Shown here: positions 44,814-53,573 of the stretch, piece after piece | How the letters are laid out: each line of letters begins with the position of its first letter | How positions within the stretch are numbered: the first letter of the stretch is position 1 | Notes under the pieces: model-generated | Told to the model about the DNA's origin: nothing | What the model saw: the letters and a program-made list of their open reading frames with translations, nothing else | Database searches by the model: none | Translations under genes and position numbers: made by a program | NCBI RefSeq assembly: GCF_900091955.1 | Contig: NZ_FMDF01000071.1 | Location: 1 to 61,042, forward strand | DNA length: 61,042 bases | Reading direction: 5' to 3' | Origin: Streptomyces sp. Ncost-T10-10d | Lineage (GTDB): Bacteria > Actinomycetota > Actinomycetes > Streptomycetales > Streptomycetaceae

Positions 44814-45956
44814 TCAGTTGTCGTCCTCGTCGATCAGGAACCCGCGCATCGGCGAAGGAGCCTGCTGCATCGGCTGCGGCGCCTGCGGCCGCACCGGCGC
44901 CATCGGCTGGGTCATCGCCGGCGACATCTGCTGCTGGCCGCCGTACGAGGGCCCACCACCCATGGACGGGTTGCCGCCCATCGGCGGGTTGCCGTGACCG
45001 CCGTGGTTGCCGCCCATGGTGTGACCCATGGCACCCGCACCGGCCGGAGCCAGCGAGGGCGACGGCGGCAGCGAAGCGGTCGCCGGGGTCCGCGGCGGGG
45101 CCAGCGAGTCGTCGGCCTGGGTCTCCAGCTGACGCAGCTGGCTCTCCAGGTAGGACTTCAGCCGGGTCCGGTACTCACGCTCGAAGCCACGCAGGTCCTC
45201 GACCTTGCGCTCCAGCGTCGCGCGGGCCGACTCCAGCGAGCCCATCGCCACGCGGTGCTTCTCCTGCGCGTCCCGCTCCAGCGCGTCCGCCTTGGCACGC
45301 GCGTCCCGCTCCAGTCCCTCGGCGCGGCTGCGCGCCTCGCCGACGATCTTGTTGGCCTCGGAACGGGCCTCCGCGATCGCCTGGTCGGCGGTCTGCTGTG
45401 CGAGCGAGAGGACACGGGCGGCGCTGTCGCCGCCGGGGCCCTGACCGGGCTGCTGCATCTGCGGCGGCTGCTGCATCTGCTGCATCTGCTGCTGGGGGGC
45501 GTGACCGCCCATGGGGCCGCCCATCGGGCCACCCATGGGACCGCCCTGCATCGGACCGGGGCCGTGCGGGCCCTGCGGGCCGGGGCCGTGCTGGCCCTGG
45601 GGACCAGGACCGTGACCGCTGGGACCGGCGGGCAGCTGCGGAGCGCCACCAGGCAGCTGGGGCGGACCCATCTGCGGGGGCTGCTGCTGGACCGGCGGAC
45701 CCGATATGGCGGCGGGCACAGGTGCCCCGGGCCGGTCCTGCGGCTCCGGCTTGCGCATCCCCTGCTGCTGGTTCTGCGCGGCGGCACGCGTGGCGGCGGC
45801 CAGCTTGGCGCGCAGGTCCTCGTTCTCACGGAGCAGGCGGGTCAGCTCGGACTCGACCTCGTCGAGGAAGGCATCGACCTCGTCCTCGTCATAGCCTTCT
45901 CGGAGACGGACGGTCGTGAACTGCTTGTTCCGCACGTCCTCGGGGGTCAGCGGCAT
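44814..45956 (-). CDS. divIVA: Polar growth protein DivIVA
   Basis: DivIVA marks hyphal tips in Streptomyces and organises polar wall growth. The 380-residue protein has the N-terminal lipid-binding domain (MPLTPEDVRNKQFTTVRLRE) with the start of a coiled coil (about 28-60), then a Pro/Gln/Gly/Met-rich insertion (about 65-180), a long second coiled coil (about 185-280: AEARSEANKIVGEARSRAEG) and a Gly/Met/Pro-rich tail ending GFLIDEDDN. This insertion is typical for Streptomyces DivIVA. It is the last gene of the cluster before a strong terminator. Confidence 0.95.
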   Translation of the reverse strand: MPLTPEDVRNKQFTTVRLREGYDEDEVDAFLDEVESELTRLLRENEDLRAKLAAATRAAAQNQQQGMRKPEPQDRPGAPVPAAISGPPVQQQPPQMGPPQLPGGAPQLPAGPSGHGPGPQGQHGPGPQGPHGPGPMQGGPMGGPMGGPMGGHAPQQQMQQMQQPPQMQQPGQGPGGDSAARVLSLAQQTADQAIAEARSEANKIVGEARSRAEGLERDARAKADALERDAQEKHRVAMGSLESARATLERKVEDLRGFEREYRTRLKSYLESQLRQLETQADDSLAPPRTPATASLPPSPSLAPAGAGAMGHTMGGNHGGHGNPPMGGNPSMGGGPSYGGQQQMSPAMTQPMAPVRPQAPQPMQQAPSPMRGFLIDEDDN

Positions 45957-46005
45957 CTCTTCTTCACCTCTACGTAGTCGTCGGCAGTCGGCAAGACCGT
46001 ATCGC

Positions 46006-46290
46006 TCACAGCCTGATCACGATGCTGATCAGGATGTAGACGATGATCATCAGAACGAAGAAGGACAGGTCGAGTGCCACGCCCCCGAGACGCAGCGGCG
46101 GGATGAACCGCCGCAGAAGCTTGAGCGGTGGATCCGTGACAGTGTAGGTGGCCTCAAGTATGACCACCATCGGCTTGCCTGGCTGCCATGAACGTGCGAA
46201 CTGGAAGACGTAGTCCATGACCAGCCGGAAGATCAGCACGATGAGGAAACACATCAACGCGATATAGACAACCTGCAGTGCGACGCCCAT
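46006..46290 (-). CDS. ylmG: YggT family membrane protein (YlmG)
   Basis: The 94-residue protein has two hydrophobic helices (about 5-25 and 72-92) and the YggT motif YTVTDPPLKLLRRFIPPLRLGG between them. It belongs to the conserved ylm group near ftsZ and is thought to help envelope or division functions. Start: ATG at 46290. It lies 70 bases after sepF. Confidence 0.92.
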   Translation of the reverse strand: MGVALQVVYIALMCFLIVLIFRLVMDYVFQFARSWQPGKPMVVILEATYTVTDPPLKLLRRFIPPLRLGGVALDLSFFVLMIIVYILISIVIRL

Positions 46291-46360
46291 TTCGCGCTTC
46301 CCTCTCCCCTGGCTCTCGTAGCTCCGGCCATACGGCCGGGTCGTTCCTGGTGCCGTGTTC

Positions 46361-46978
46361 TCAGCTCTGGTTGAAGAATCCGCCCTCAGCAATGCGGGCC
46401 TTGTCCTCCGCCGTGACATCGACGTTAGCAGGCGACAACAGGAACACCTTCTGCGTCACGCGCTCAATGCTGCCATGGAGACCGAAGACGAGTCCTGCGG
46501 CAAAGTCGACAAGTCGCTTTGCGTCCGTATCGTCCATCTCCGTGAGATTCATGATCACCGGAGTGCCCTCACGGAAGTGTTCCCCGATGGTACGGGCCTC
46601 GTTGTAGGTCCTGGGGTGCAGCGTGGTGATCCGATAGGGCTCCCGCTCGGACACAACCTTGGGCATGATCACCGGTGCGTTCTTCTCCATGTTCGGGCGT
46701 TCAGGTGTGATGGATGCCACGGGGGCGATTCGGGCGGGTCGCTCCCTCTCCGCCGAGATCTGAACCGGCTCCCGCTGCGCGGGAGGCTGCACTACTCGTA
46801 CCGGTTCGTCCCTTTCCCGGTCCCGCTCCACCTGATGCGCGGGCTGGTGCCGCCGCCGGTCGCGCTCGGGCTCCGGCTCGGGTTCGAATTCGTCGTCGGG
46901 GTCGAACCCCGGACCGTCGTACCCATCGTCCTCCACGAGGCCGAGGTAGACCGCCATCTTGCGCATCGCGCCGGCCAT
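46361..46978 (-). CDS. sepF: Cell division protein SepF
   Basis: SepF bundles FtsZ filaments and ties them to the membrane. The 205-residue protein starts [20 protein letters not shown], the amphipathic membrane helix, followed by an acidic then Arg-rich linker (about 20-100) and the SepF core with [20 protein letters not shown] and [19 protein letters not shown] lies 10 bases before the ATG. The division-cluster position strengthens the call. Confidence 0.95.
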   Translation of the reverse strand: MAGAMRKMAVYLGLVEDDGYDGPGFDPDDEFEPEPEPERDRRRHQPAHQVERDRERDEPVRVVQPPAQREPVQISAERERPARIAPVASITPERPNMEKNAPVIMPKVVSEREPYRITTLHPRTYNEARTIGEHFREGTPVIMNLTEMDDTDAKRLVDFAAGLVFGLHGSIERVTQKVFLLSPANVDVTAEDKARIAEGGFFNQS

Positions 46979-47104
46979 GCTCTGAGTCCTCCGCTCTGTG
47001 GTGGATCGGCATCTGTCACCAAGTGCCCCGCGATCCACTGAGGCCTGCCCGCCAAAGGCGGGAATGACCATATTTTCTGCTGTGGTCCGACTTGCTTGGC
47101 GACG

Positions 47105-47824
47105 TTACCCGAGCCTCGGTCGGACTCCGAGTACCGCCGTACCGACGCGCACATGTGTCGCTCCGGCCGCAACCGCTTCCTCGAGGTCCGCGCTCATCCC
47201 TGCGGAGACCATGTTCGCAGCCGGATGGTTCCCGCGCAGGCGGGATGAGAATTCCATCAGCCGGTCGAAGGCGGCGCGTTGCCGTCCCGCGTACGGTCCG
47301 GCGAGCGGTGCGACGGTCATCAGACCACCGAGCCGCAGCCCGGGCGCGGATTCGACCGCGGCGGCCAACTCCTCGATCCCGTCCGGCGCGACGCCGCCCC
47401 GGTCACCCCGCTCACCGCTCTCCGCGTCGAGTGCGACCTGGATGAGGCAGCCGAGTTCGCGCCCCTCGCGCACAGCCGCCGCCGAGAGAGCCGTGACCAG
47501 TTTGGTCCGATCCACCGACTGCACAACATCGGCATAACTCGCCACAGAACGAACCTTATTCGTCTGCAATTGACCGACAAAGTGCCATGTGAGCGACAGA
47601 TCAGCACATTCGGCCGCCTTGGGGGCCGCGTCCTGGTCACGATTCTCTGCGACATGACGCACACCGAGTTCATGCAGAATCCGCACATCGCTCGCGGGGT
47701 AGGTCTTGGTGACCACGATGAGGGTCACTTCTTCCCGTTTGCGACCGGCGGCGATACAGGCGGAAGCAATGCGTTCCTCCACCCGGGCCAGATTTTCGGC
47801 GAGTTGAGTCTTACGGTCCGTCAT
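47105..47824 (-). CDS. ylmE: PLP homeostasis protein (YggS/YlmE)
   Basis: The 239-residue protein is a single-domain PLP-binding TIM barrel. The Schiff-base lysine is K40 in VVTKTYPASD; HFVGQLQTNKVR and SAGMSADLEEAVAAGATHVR are family motifs. It buffers pyridoxal phosphate and is not an enzyme in the usual sense. It starts 6 bases after the pgeF stop, so it is co-transcribed. Confidence 0.94.
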   Translation of the reverse strand: MTDRKTQLAENLARVEERIASACIAAGRKREEVTLIVVTKTYPASDVRILHELGVRHVAENRDQDAAPKAAECADLSLTWHFVGQLQTNKVRSVASYADVVQSVDRTKLVTALSAAAVREGRELGCLIQVALDAESGERGDRGGVAPDGIEELAAAVESAPGLRLGGLMTVAPLAGPYAGRQRAAFDRLMEFSSRLRGNHPAANMVSAGMSADLEEAVAAGATHVRVGTAVLGVRPRLG

Positions 47825-47830
47825 GCCCTA

Positions 47831-48580
47831 TCAGTCCAACCAGACATATCCGGCGAGCCGCCCGGTGGTGCGGTCGCGGCGGTACGAGAAGTGGTCGCCC
47901 GATTCGAGGGTGCAGACCGCAGATGCGCGCCGGTCCTGGACCCCGAGGGCTTCGAGCTGGGCGTGGACCCCGGCGGTGACGTCCACAGCCGGGGTGCCCC
48001 AACTGGTCTCGGACCATGAGGCCGGGACGCTCTCGGCGACCTCGGCGCGCATCCGGGACGGGACTTCGTAGCACCGTCCGCAGACCGCCGGTCCGGTGCG
48101 GGCGATGATCCGGGAGGGCTCGGCGCCGAGCCCGATCATGGCCTCGACCACGGCGGGGACGACTCCGGCGACCAGACCGGGACGGCCCGCGTGCGCTGCC
48201 GCCGCGATCCCGGCGACCGGGTCGGCGAGCAGTACGGGGGTGCAGTCGGCGGTGAGCACGGCGAGCGGGAGTCCGCGCCGTGCGGTCACCACCGCGTCCA
48301 CTGCGGGGATCTCCGAAGCGTCTCCCCACGGGCCGTCGACGACCGCGACGTCCCGCCCGTGCACCTGGTTCATCCAGACGACCTGCGCCGGGTCCAGACC
48401 GAGGGCCCGCGCGGCACGCTCCCGATTGGCCAGAACGGCGGCGGGGTCGTCTCCGACCGCGCCGCCGAGGTTGAGCTCCTCGTACGGAGCGGCGCTCACC
48501 CCGCCCCACCTGTCGGTGAAGGCGAAGTGCGCGCGGCCCCCCGAGGGTACTGAAGACACTGCGTGGTGCGGACCTATCAC
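47831..48580 (-). CDS. pgeF: Peptidoglycan editing factor PgeF (YlmD, laccase-like domain)
   Basis: The 249-residue protein carries the zinc residues H74 (NQVHG), C113 (TADCTPV) and H130 (AAHAGRPG). In most relatives the last motif is HAGWRG; here Trp is Arg and Arg is Pro. The E. coli homologue removes wrong L-Ser from muropeptide precursors, and older work named it laccase. GTG overlaps the ftsZ stop by four bases, so it is coupled to ftsZ. Confidence 0.92.
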   Translation of the reverse strand: MIGPHHAVSSVPSGGRAHFAFTDRWGGVSAAPYEELNLGGAVGDDPAAVLANRERAARALGLDPAQVVWMNQVHGRDVAVVDGPWGDASEIPAVDAVVTARRGLPLAVLTADCTPVLLADPVAGIAAAAHAGRPGLVAGVVPAVVEAMIGLGAEPSRIIARTGPAVCGRCYEVPSRMRAEVAESVPASWSETSWGTPAVDVTAGVHAQLEALGVQDRRASAVCTLESGDHFSYRRDRTTGRLAGYVWLD

Positions 48581-49791
48581 TTCAAGAAGTCCGGAACATC
48601 CAGCTCTTCGGCCTGGGAGTCCTGGTAGGGACGGGCCGGCGGGATGTGCGGCGGAGCGACCGGGGGCAGATGACTCTCGCCGGCCGCCGGAACGGGCTCG
48701 GCCTGGACCGGGGGCTCCTCGCGCGGCAGCACGGAGCCCAGTCCGCCGGTCTGGCGCACGGGCTCCGCAGTGCGGACCGGAGGGGCCGGCTCCTCACGCT
48801 TGGTGGCGTTCGCGCCCAGGACGTTCTCGCGACGGGCCGGCGGCTGTCCGCCGTCGAAGCCCGCTGCGATCACGGTGACGCGTACTTCGTCGCCCAGTGC
48901 GTCATCGATGACCGCACCGAAGATGATGTTCGCCTCGGGGTGCGCCGCCTCGCTCACCAGCTGGGCCGCCTCGTTGATCTCGAAGAGACCGAGGTCGCTG
49001 CCGCCGGAGATGGAGAGCAGGACACCGCGGGCGCCGTCGATGGACGCCTCCAGGAGCGGCGAGGAGATCGCCATCTCGGCCGCGGCCACCGCGCGGTCGT
49101 CGCCGCGGGCCGAGCCGATGCCCATGAGCGCCGATCCGGCCTCGGACATGACCGACTTGACGTCGGCGAAGTCGAGGTTGATCAGCCCCGGGGTGGTGAT
49201 GAGGTCGGTGATGCCCTGGACACCCGAGAGCAGTACCTGGTCGGCCGACTTGAACGCGTCGAGCACGCTGACCTGGCGGTCCGAGATGGACAGCAGTCGG
49301 TCGTTGGGAATGACGATGAGGGTGTCGACCTCTTCGCGGAGCTCGGCGATGCCGTCCTCCGCCTGGTTCGCGCGTCGACGGCCCTCGAAGGTGAACGGGC
49401 GGGTGACCACGCCGATCGTCAGGGCGCCGAGCGAGCGCGCGATGTTGGCCACGACGGGTGCGCCGCCGGTGCCGGTGCCGCCGCCCTCTCCGGCGGTGAC
49501 GAAGACCATGTCGGCCCCCTTGAGGACCTCCTCGATCTCCTCACGGTGGTCCTCTGCCGCCTTGCGACCGACGGCCGGGTTGGCCCCGGCGCCGAGGCCG
49601 CGGGTGAGTTCGCGGCCGACGTCGAGCTTGACGTCGGCGTCGCTCATCAACAGGGCTTGCGCATCAGTGTTGATCGCGATGAACTCGACGCCCTTGAGAC
49701 CGACCTCGATCATTCGGTTGATGGCATTGACACCACCGCCGCCGACACCGATGACCTTGATGACTGCGAGGTAGTTCTGCGGTGCTGCCAC
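48577..49791 (-). CDS. ftsZ: Cell division GTPase FtsZ
   Basis: FtsZ makes the Z rings and, in Streptomyces, the ladders of sporulation septa. The 404-residue protein has the GTP-binding GGGTGTG at 103-109, the T7 loop N205-LDFADVK with D207 and D210, a disordered Pro/Glu linker (about 315-390) and the C-terminal peptide ELDVPDFLK that binds partners. GTG start with AGAGG nine bases upstream. It is translationally coupled to pgeF. The promoter region upstream is long (277 bases). Confidence 0.97.
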   Translation of the reverse strand: MAAPQNYLAVIKVIGVGGGGVNAINRMIEVGLKGVEFIAINTDAQALLMSDADVKLDVGRELTRGLGAGANPAVGRKAAEDHREEIEEVLKGADMVFVTAGEGGGTGTGGAPVVANIARSLGALTIGVVTRPFTFEGRRRANQAEDGIAELREEVDTLIVIPNDRLLSISDRQVSVLDAFKSADQVLLSGVQGITDLITTPGLINLDFADVKSVMSEAGSALMGIGSARGDDRAVAAAEMAISSPLLEASIDGARGVLLSISGGSDLGLFEINEAAQLVSEAAHPEANIIFGAVIDDALGDEVRVTVIAAGFDGGQPPARRENVLGANATKREEPAPPVRTAEPVRQTGGLGSVLPREEPPVQAEPVPAAGESHLPPVAPPHIPPARPYQDSQAEELDVPDFLK

Positions 49792-50068
49792 GTCGAAGGC
49801 CTCTCGCCTCGAGTTACGTGTCGTCGCTTTGCGGTAGTACCGCCGCGACGACGGATGCCGATTGGGACGGTCCGAAACGCCGACCCAAACCCTAACGTTG
49901 AAGTTTAGGGTTACCAGTGTGTCTGCTTCATGGACTCTTCCGAACAGGACACTAAGTCGACAAGTGGCGCACGTTCAACGAACACGCCGAACCTCCCGTT
50001 TTTCTTTTCACCCTATGTGATCACCCGTAGCGCTGACCAACCAGGGTGCTGGCCAGGCCAAATGTGCG
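49792..50068 (-). promoter_or_regulatory. ftsZ promoter region with dyad and GACAC sites
   Basis: A perfect dyad AACCCTAA/TTAGGGTT (49888-49895, 49905-49912) lies about 97 bases before the ftsZ start. GACAC, the core of the WhiA site, occurs three times: on minus at 49822-49818 and 49923-49919 and on plus at 49948-49952. Streptomyces ftsZ is known to have several promoters, some sporulation-controlled. I did not assign -10/-35 elements. The region is AT-rich near 50000. Confidence 0.55.
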
Positions 50069-50863
50069 TCAACTGCCCGACACCGCAGGGGCGGTGGGTG
50101 CACTCACGTCGAAGTGTCCCGCTTTGGGGGCGGCTTTCATGAGAGCGGTGAGGACTCTCGCCTTCACCGGGCCTTCTTCACCACTGCCCCAGAGCACCGT
50201 GCGACCCCGGGTGAGTTCCAGGGAGATCGAGTCGTACGAGGTGACCCGTACGACCTTGGTGTTCTTGGCGACGCCGGCCGGAAGTTCACCCGCGACCCGG
50301 ACCGCTTCCTGCACCAGCCGGGCACTGCCGAAGCGGCGCAGACTCGCGGACCGACCTGGCGTCAGTTCCAGCAGCGGTACATGCCCGGGAGATTTGTCCA
50401 CCGTTGCGAAGCGCACGCCCTTCGCGTCCACTTCAATGAACTTTGCACCCTTTTTCACCAGCAGGACCGGCTGCCGTTCGATCACCTTAAGTCCGATTCC
50501 GTGCGGCCATGACCGCACGACATCCACCGAGTCGATACGGGGCAACTTCTGGCGCAACCGGTCGGCGACGGCGTCGGTGTCCACGGAAATCAGCGGGGCC
50601 CCGATCGGCACCGCCGCAGCAGCTTCCACCTCGGCCGGTGTCAGTACGTCGACACCGGTGATCCTGACCCGTTCGGCCCGGAGCCAGGAGGAGCCGTAGA
50701 GCGCCCAGACGGCGCCGGAGGCGAGCAACAGCACGAGCACACCGATCACGATCAGCTGTGTGCGGCTGGGCAATCTGCGACCTCCGGGGCGCGGACGCGG
50801 CGGGCGGGCCGAGGAGTCCTCCTGCTTCACTGCACCGCGCTGGGCGGTCGTCGGTCCGGCCAC
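50069..50863 (-). CDS. ftsQ: Cell division protein FtsQ
   Basis: The 264-residue bitopic protein has a basic cytoplasmic part, one helix at about 37-57, a POTRA domain (WLRAERVRITGVDVLTPAEV to QPVLLV) and a beta domain. It links early and late division proteins. GTG start. murG lies 51 bases upstream. The ftsZ promoters lie after its stop. Confidence 0.94.
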   Translation of the reverse strand: MAGPTTAQRGAVKQEDSSARPPRPRPGGRRLPSRTQLIVIGVLVLLLASGAVWALYGSSWLRAERVRITGVDVLTPAEVEAAAAVPIGAPLISVDTDAVADRLRQKLPRIDSVDVVRSWPHGIGLKVIERQPVLLVKKGAKFIEVDAKGVRFATVDKSPGHVPLLELTPGRSASLRRFGSARLVQEAVRVAGELPAGVAKNTKVVRVTSYDSISLELTRGRTVLWGSGEEGPVKARVLTALMKAAPKAGHFDVSAPTAPAVSGS

Positions 50864-50914
50864 GCTCGCTCCTTACGCCGGGTCCGGGGGCCACCGCTCC
50901 CGGACCCGTCCGCC

Positions 50915-52009
50915 TCACGCGTTGCGGCGTGCGGCAATCGCCTCGTACACCATGCCGACGAGCAGGTCGTCGGCGTCCCGGCGGCCGAACTCGGCGGCGG
51001 CGCGGGACATCTCGTACAGCCGGTGCGGATCCGCAAGCACCGGAAGGACGTTGCCCTGCACCCACTCGGGGGTGAGCGCCGCGTCGTCCACCAGCAGACC
51101 GCCGCCGGCGTTGACCACCGGCTGGGCGTTGAGCCGCTGTTCGCCGTTGCCGATGGGCAGCGGTACGTAGGCGGCGGGGAGCCCGACGGCGGAGAGTTCG
51201 GCGACGGTCATCGCACCCGCGCGGCAGAGCATCATGTCAGCCGCCGCGTACGCGAGATCCATCCGGTCCACGTACGGTACCGGGATGTAGGGCGGCATTC
51301 CGGGCATGTTGTCGACGCGCGGCAATTCGTTCTTCGGGCCGACGACGTGCAGGATCTGGATTCCGGAGCGCTGCAGCAGCGGGGCGACCCGCTGGACCAC
51401 TTCGTTGAGGTGGCGGGCACCCTGCGAGCCGCCGGAGACCAGCAGTGTCGGCAGGTTGGGGTCGAGGCCGAAGGCGGCACGCGCCTCGGGGCGGACCCGG
51501 GCCCGGTCCAGGGTGGCGATGGTCCGGCGGAGCGGAATGCCGATGTAGCGGGCACCACGCAGCTTGCTGTCGGGGGTGGAGACGGCGACCCCGTGGGCGT
51601 ACCGGGAGCCGATCTTGTTGGCCAGGCCCGGCCGGGCGTTGGCCTCGTGGACGACGATCGGCACACCGGCCCGCTTGGCGGCGAGGTAGCCGGGCAGGGC
51701 GACGTAGCCACCGAAGCCGACCACACAGTCCGCCCTGGTGCGTTCCAGGACCTGCTCGGCGGCCTTGATGGTGCCGCGCAGCCGTCCCGGGACGGTGATC
51801 AGTTCCGGGGTGGGCTTGCGCGGCAGCGGCACGGCCGGGATCAGGGCAAGTTCGTACCCCCGCTCGGGTACGAGCCTGGTCTCGAGTCCGCGCTCCGTGC
51901 CGAGGGCAGTGATTCCCACGGTCGGGTCCTGCCTGCGCAGGGCGTCCGCGAGGGCAAGCGCGGGCTCGATGTGGCCGGCGGTCCCCCCACCGGCGAGTAC
52001 GACATGCAC
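50915..52009 (-). CDS. murG: Lipid II synthase MurG
   Basis: MurG adds N-acetylglucosamine from UDP-GlcNAc to lipid I, on the inner face of the membrane. The 364-residue GT28 enzyme has GGGTAGH at 7-13, [16 protein letters not shown] and [13 protein letters not shown], and the C-terminal [16 protein letters not shown] with [11 protein letters not shown] for the UDP sugar. Start: ATG, 6 bases after the ftsW stop. Confidence 0.96.
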   Translation of the reverse strand: MHVVLAGGGTAGHIEPALALADALRRQDPTVGITALGTERGLETRLVPERGYELALIPAVPLPRKPTPELITVPGRLRGTIKAAEQVLERTRADCVVGFGGYVALPGYLAAKRAGVPIVVHEANARPGLANKIGSRYAHGVAVSTPDSKLRGARYIGIPLRRTIATLDRARVRPEARAAFGLDPNLPTLLVSGGSQGARHLNEVVQRVAPLLQRSGIQILHVVGPKNELPRVDNMPGMPPYIPVPYVDRMDLAYAAADMMLCRAGAMTVAELSAVGLPAAYVPLPIGNGEQRLNAQPVVNAGGGLLVDDAALTPEWVQGNVLPVLADPHRLYEMSRAAAEFGRRDADDLLVGMVYEAIAARRNA

Positions 52010-52015
52010 CGAAAT

Positions 52016-53242
52016 TCACCGCTCTCCGGACGGACGCTTCTTGACGCGCCGTCTCATCGTCTTCCATCTCACCCCGGGCCTCCGCATGGCCAGGGCCGCC
52101 TTCGCTGCGGGATCCTCTCGCGCGAACGCGATCAGCAGCCCGACGGCGAACATGGTCGGCAGCAGGGCCGATCCTCCGTAGGAGAACAGCGGGAGCGGGA
52201 CACCGGCGATCGGCAGCAGGCCGAGCACCGCACCAATGTTGATCACGGCCTGCACCGTGATCCAGGTGGTCACACCTCCCGCGGCGTACCTCACGAAGGG
52301 GTCCTCCGTGCGTCCGGCCACGCGGATACCCGCATAGCCTAGAGCCGCGAAGAGGGCGAGTACCGACAGCGTCCCCGCCAACCCCAGTTCCTCCCCGGTG
52401 ATGGCGAAGATGAAGTCGGTGTGCGGTTCAGGTAGTTGGCCCCATTTTTCCACACTTGCACCGAGCCCGGAACCGAACCATCCACCGGACGCCAGAGCAT
52501 AGATGCCGTGCACGGCCTGCCAGCAGGAGTCCCCCGGGCCGGGTTCGCTGGCGCCGATGCAGGCGAGCCTGGACATCCGGTTCGGGCTGGTCTTGATCAG
52601 CACGAAGGCGATCACTCCGGCGAAGGCGAGCACTCCGGCGAAGAGCCGGGTGGGTGCCCCGGCCAGCCAGAGCAGTCCGAACAGGATCGCCGTGAGAATG
52701 ATCGCAGTGCCCATGTCGCCACCGAGCATGATCAGCCCGAGGAGCATGAAGGCGACCGGAACAAGCGGTACGAGCATGTGTTTCCACTGCGTGAGCAGCC
52801 GTTTGTCCTGTTTACGGGCGAGCAGGTCCGCGCCCCACAGGACCAGGGCGAGCTTCCCGAACTCGCTGGGCTGGAGCTGGAAGGGGCCGCCCAGGTAGAG
52901 CCAGTTCTGGTTGCCGTTGACCGACATCCCTATCCCCGGCACCTGGACCAGCACCATCAGGAAGACGGTTCCCATGAGCAGCGGATAGGCGAACGCCCGG
53001 TGCAGTTTGGCGGGCATCCGGGCAGCGAGCGCCATCAGTCCGGCGCCGATGACGGCAGCGAGGAACTGTTTACGGAAGAAGTACGTGCCGGGTTTGTCCA
53101 GCTCCAGGGCCTTGATCATCGAGGCTGAGTAGACCATCACCAGGCCGAGCACGGTGATCAGCAGGCCGGCGCCCAGGATCAGGTAGTACGCGGTCAGAGG
53201 GCGGTCCCAGGCCCGGCGTGCCTGCTCGTACATCCGCCGCAC
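52016..53242 (-). CDS. ftsW: FtsW, lipid II polymerase (SEDS), probably missing its true start
   Basis: FtsW polymerises glycan strands at the septum together with FtsI. From GTG at 53242 the protein has 408 residues and about ten helices, with SEDS motifs GNQNWLYLGG, QPSEFGKLALVLW and PLPLFSYGGSALL. The coding pattern continues upstream in this frame without a start codon, and a better start (ATG at 53460, GGAGGGG nine bases before it) lies in another frame. A lost G in the run 53278-53281 would join both. As read, translation from GTG 53242 would still keep all membrane helices. Confidence 0.93.
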   Translation of the reverse strand: MRRMYEQARRAWDRPLTAYYLILGAGLLITVLGLVMVYSASMIKALELDKPGTYFFRKQFLAAVIGAGLMALAARMPAKLHRAFAYPLLMGTVFLMVLVQVPGIGMSVNGNQNWLYLGGPFQLQPSEFGKLALVLWGADLLARKQDKRLLTQWKHMLVPLVPVAFMLLGLIMLGGDMGTAIILTAILFGLLWLAGAPTRLFAGVLAFAGVIAFVLIKTSPNRMSRLACIGASEPGPGDSCWQAVHGIYALASGGWFGSGLGASVEKWGQLPEPHTDFIFAITGEELGLAGTLSVLALFAALGYAGIRVAGRTEDPFVRYAAGGVTTWITVQAVINIGAVLGLLPIAGVPLPLFSYGGSALLPTMFAVGLLIAFAREDPAAKAALAMRRPGVRWKTMRRRVKKRPSGER

Positions 53243-53460
53243 ACCGCCGCCGCGGGGGGACCGGGGCCGCCGGAACGCCCCTTGGAGCGTGGCGCCGAGG
53301 GGCGCCGGGAGCCGGTGACCGACCGGACCCGCAGGGCGGGGCCGAGGGGCGCCGGGGAGCTCGCACCCGCGAGCAGGGGCGGGGTGAGCGCCCGGCTGAT
53401 CGCCGCAGTGGCCCGTGAGCGGTCCCCACGGAACGCGGCGAAGCTCTCTTCGGCCGGCAT
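53243..53460 (-). other. Displaced N-terminal coding of ftsW (likely frameshift)
   Basis: ATG at 53460 opens MPAEESFAAFRGDRSRATAA and has a strong ribosome site, but this frame passes into non-ftsW sequence. The ftsW frame resumes after a G4 run (minus strand, 53278-53281) with GAFRRPRSPRGGGVRRMYEQ. Adding one G would give an FtsW of about 481 residues with a basic, disordered N-terminus, near what I recall for Streptomyces. Confidence 0.55.
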
Positions 53461-53573
53461 TGTCGCTGTCCCCTCCACTGCTCGTGCCCGGGGCTGCTGC
53501 CGAGGGCCGGGGCCCGTGGCGCGGCCGCCCGCACCCGGTCGTCCGGGACAGTACGGCGCCGGGGCCGGGCCCG

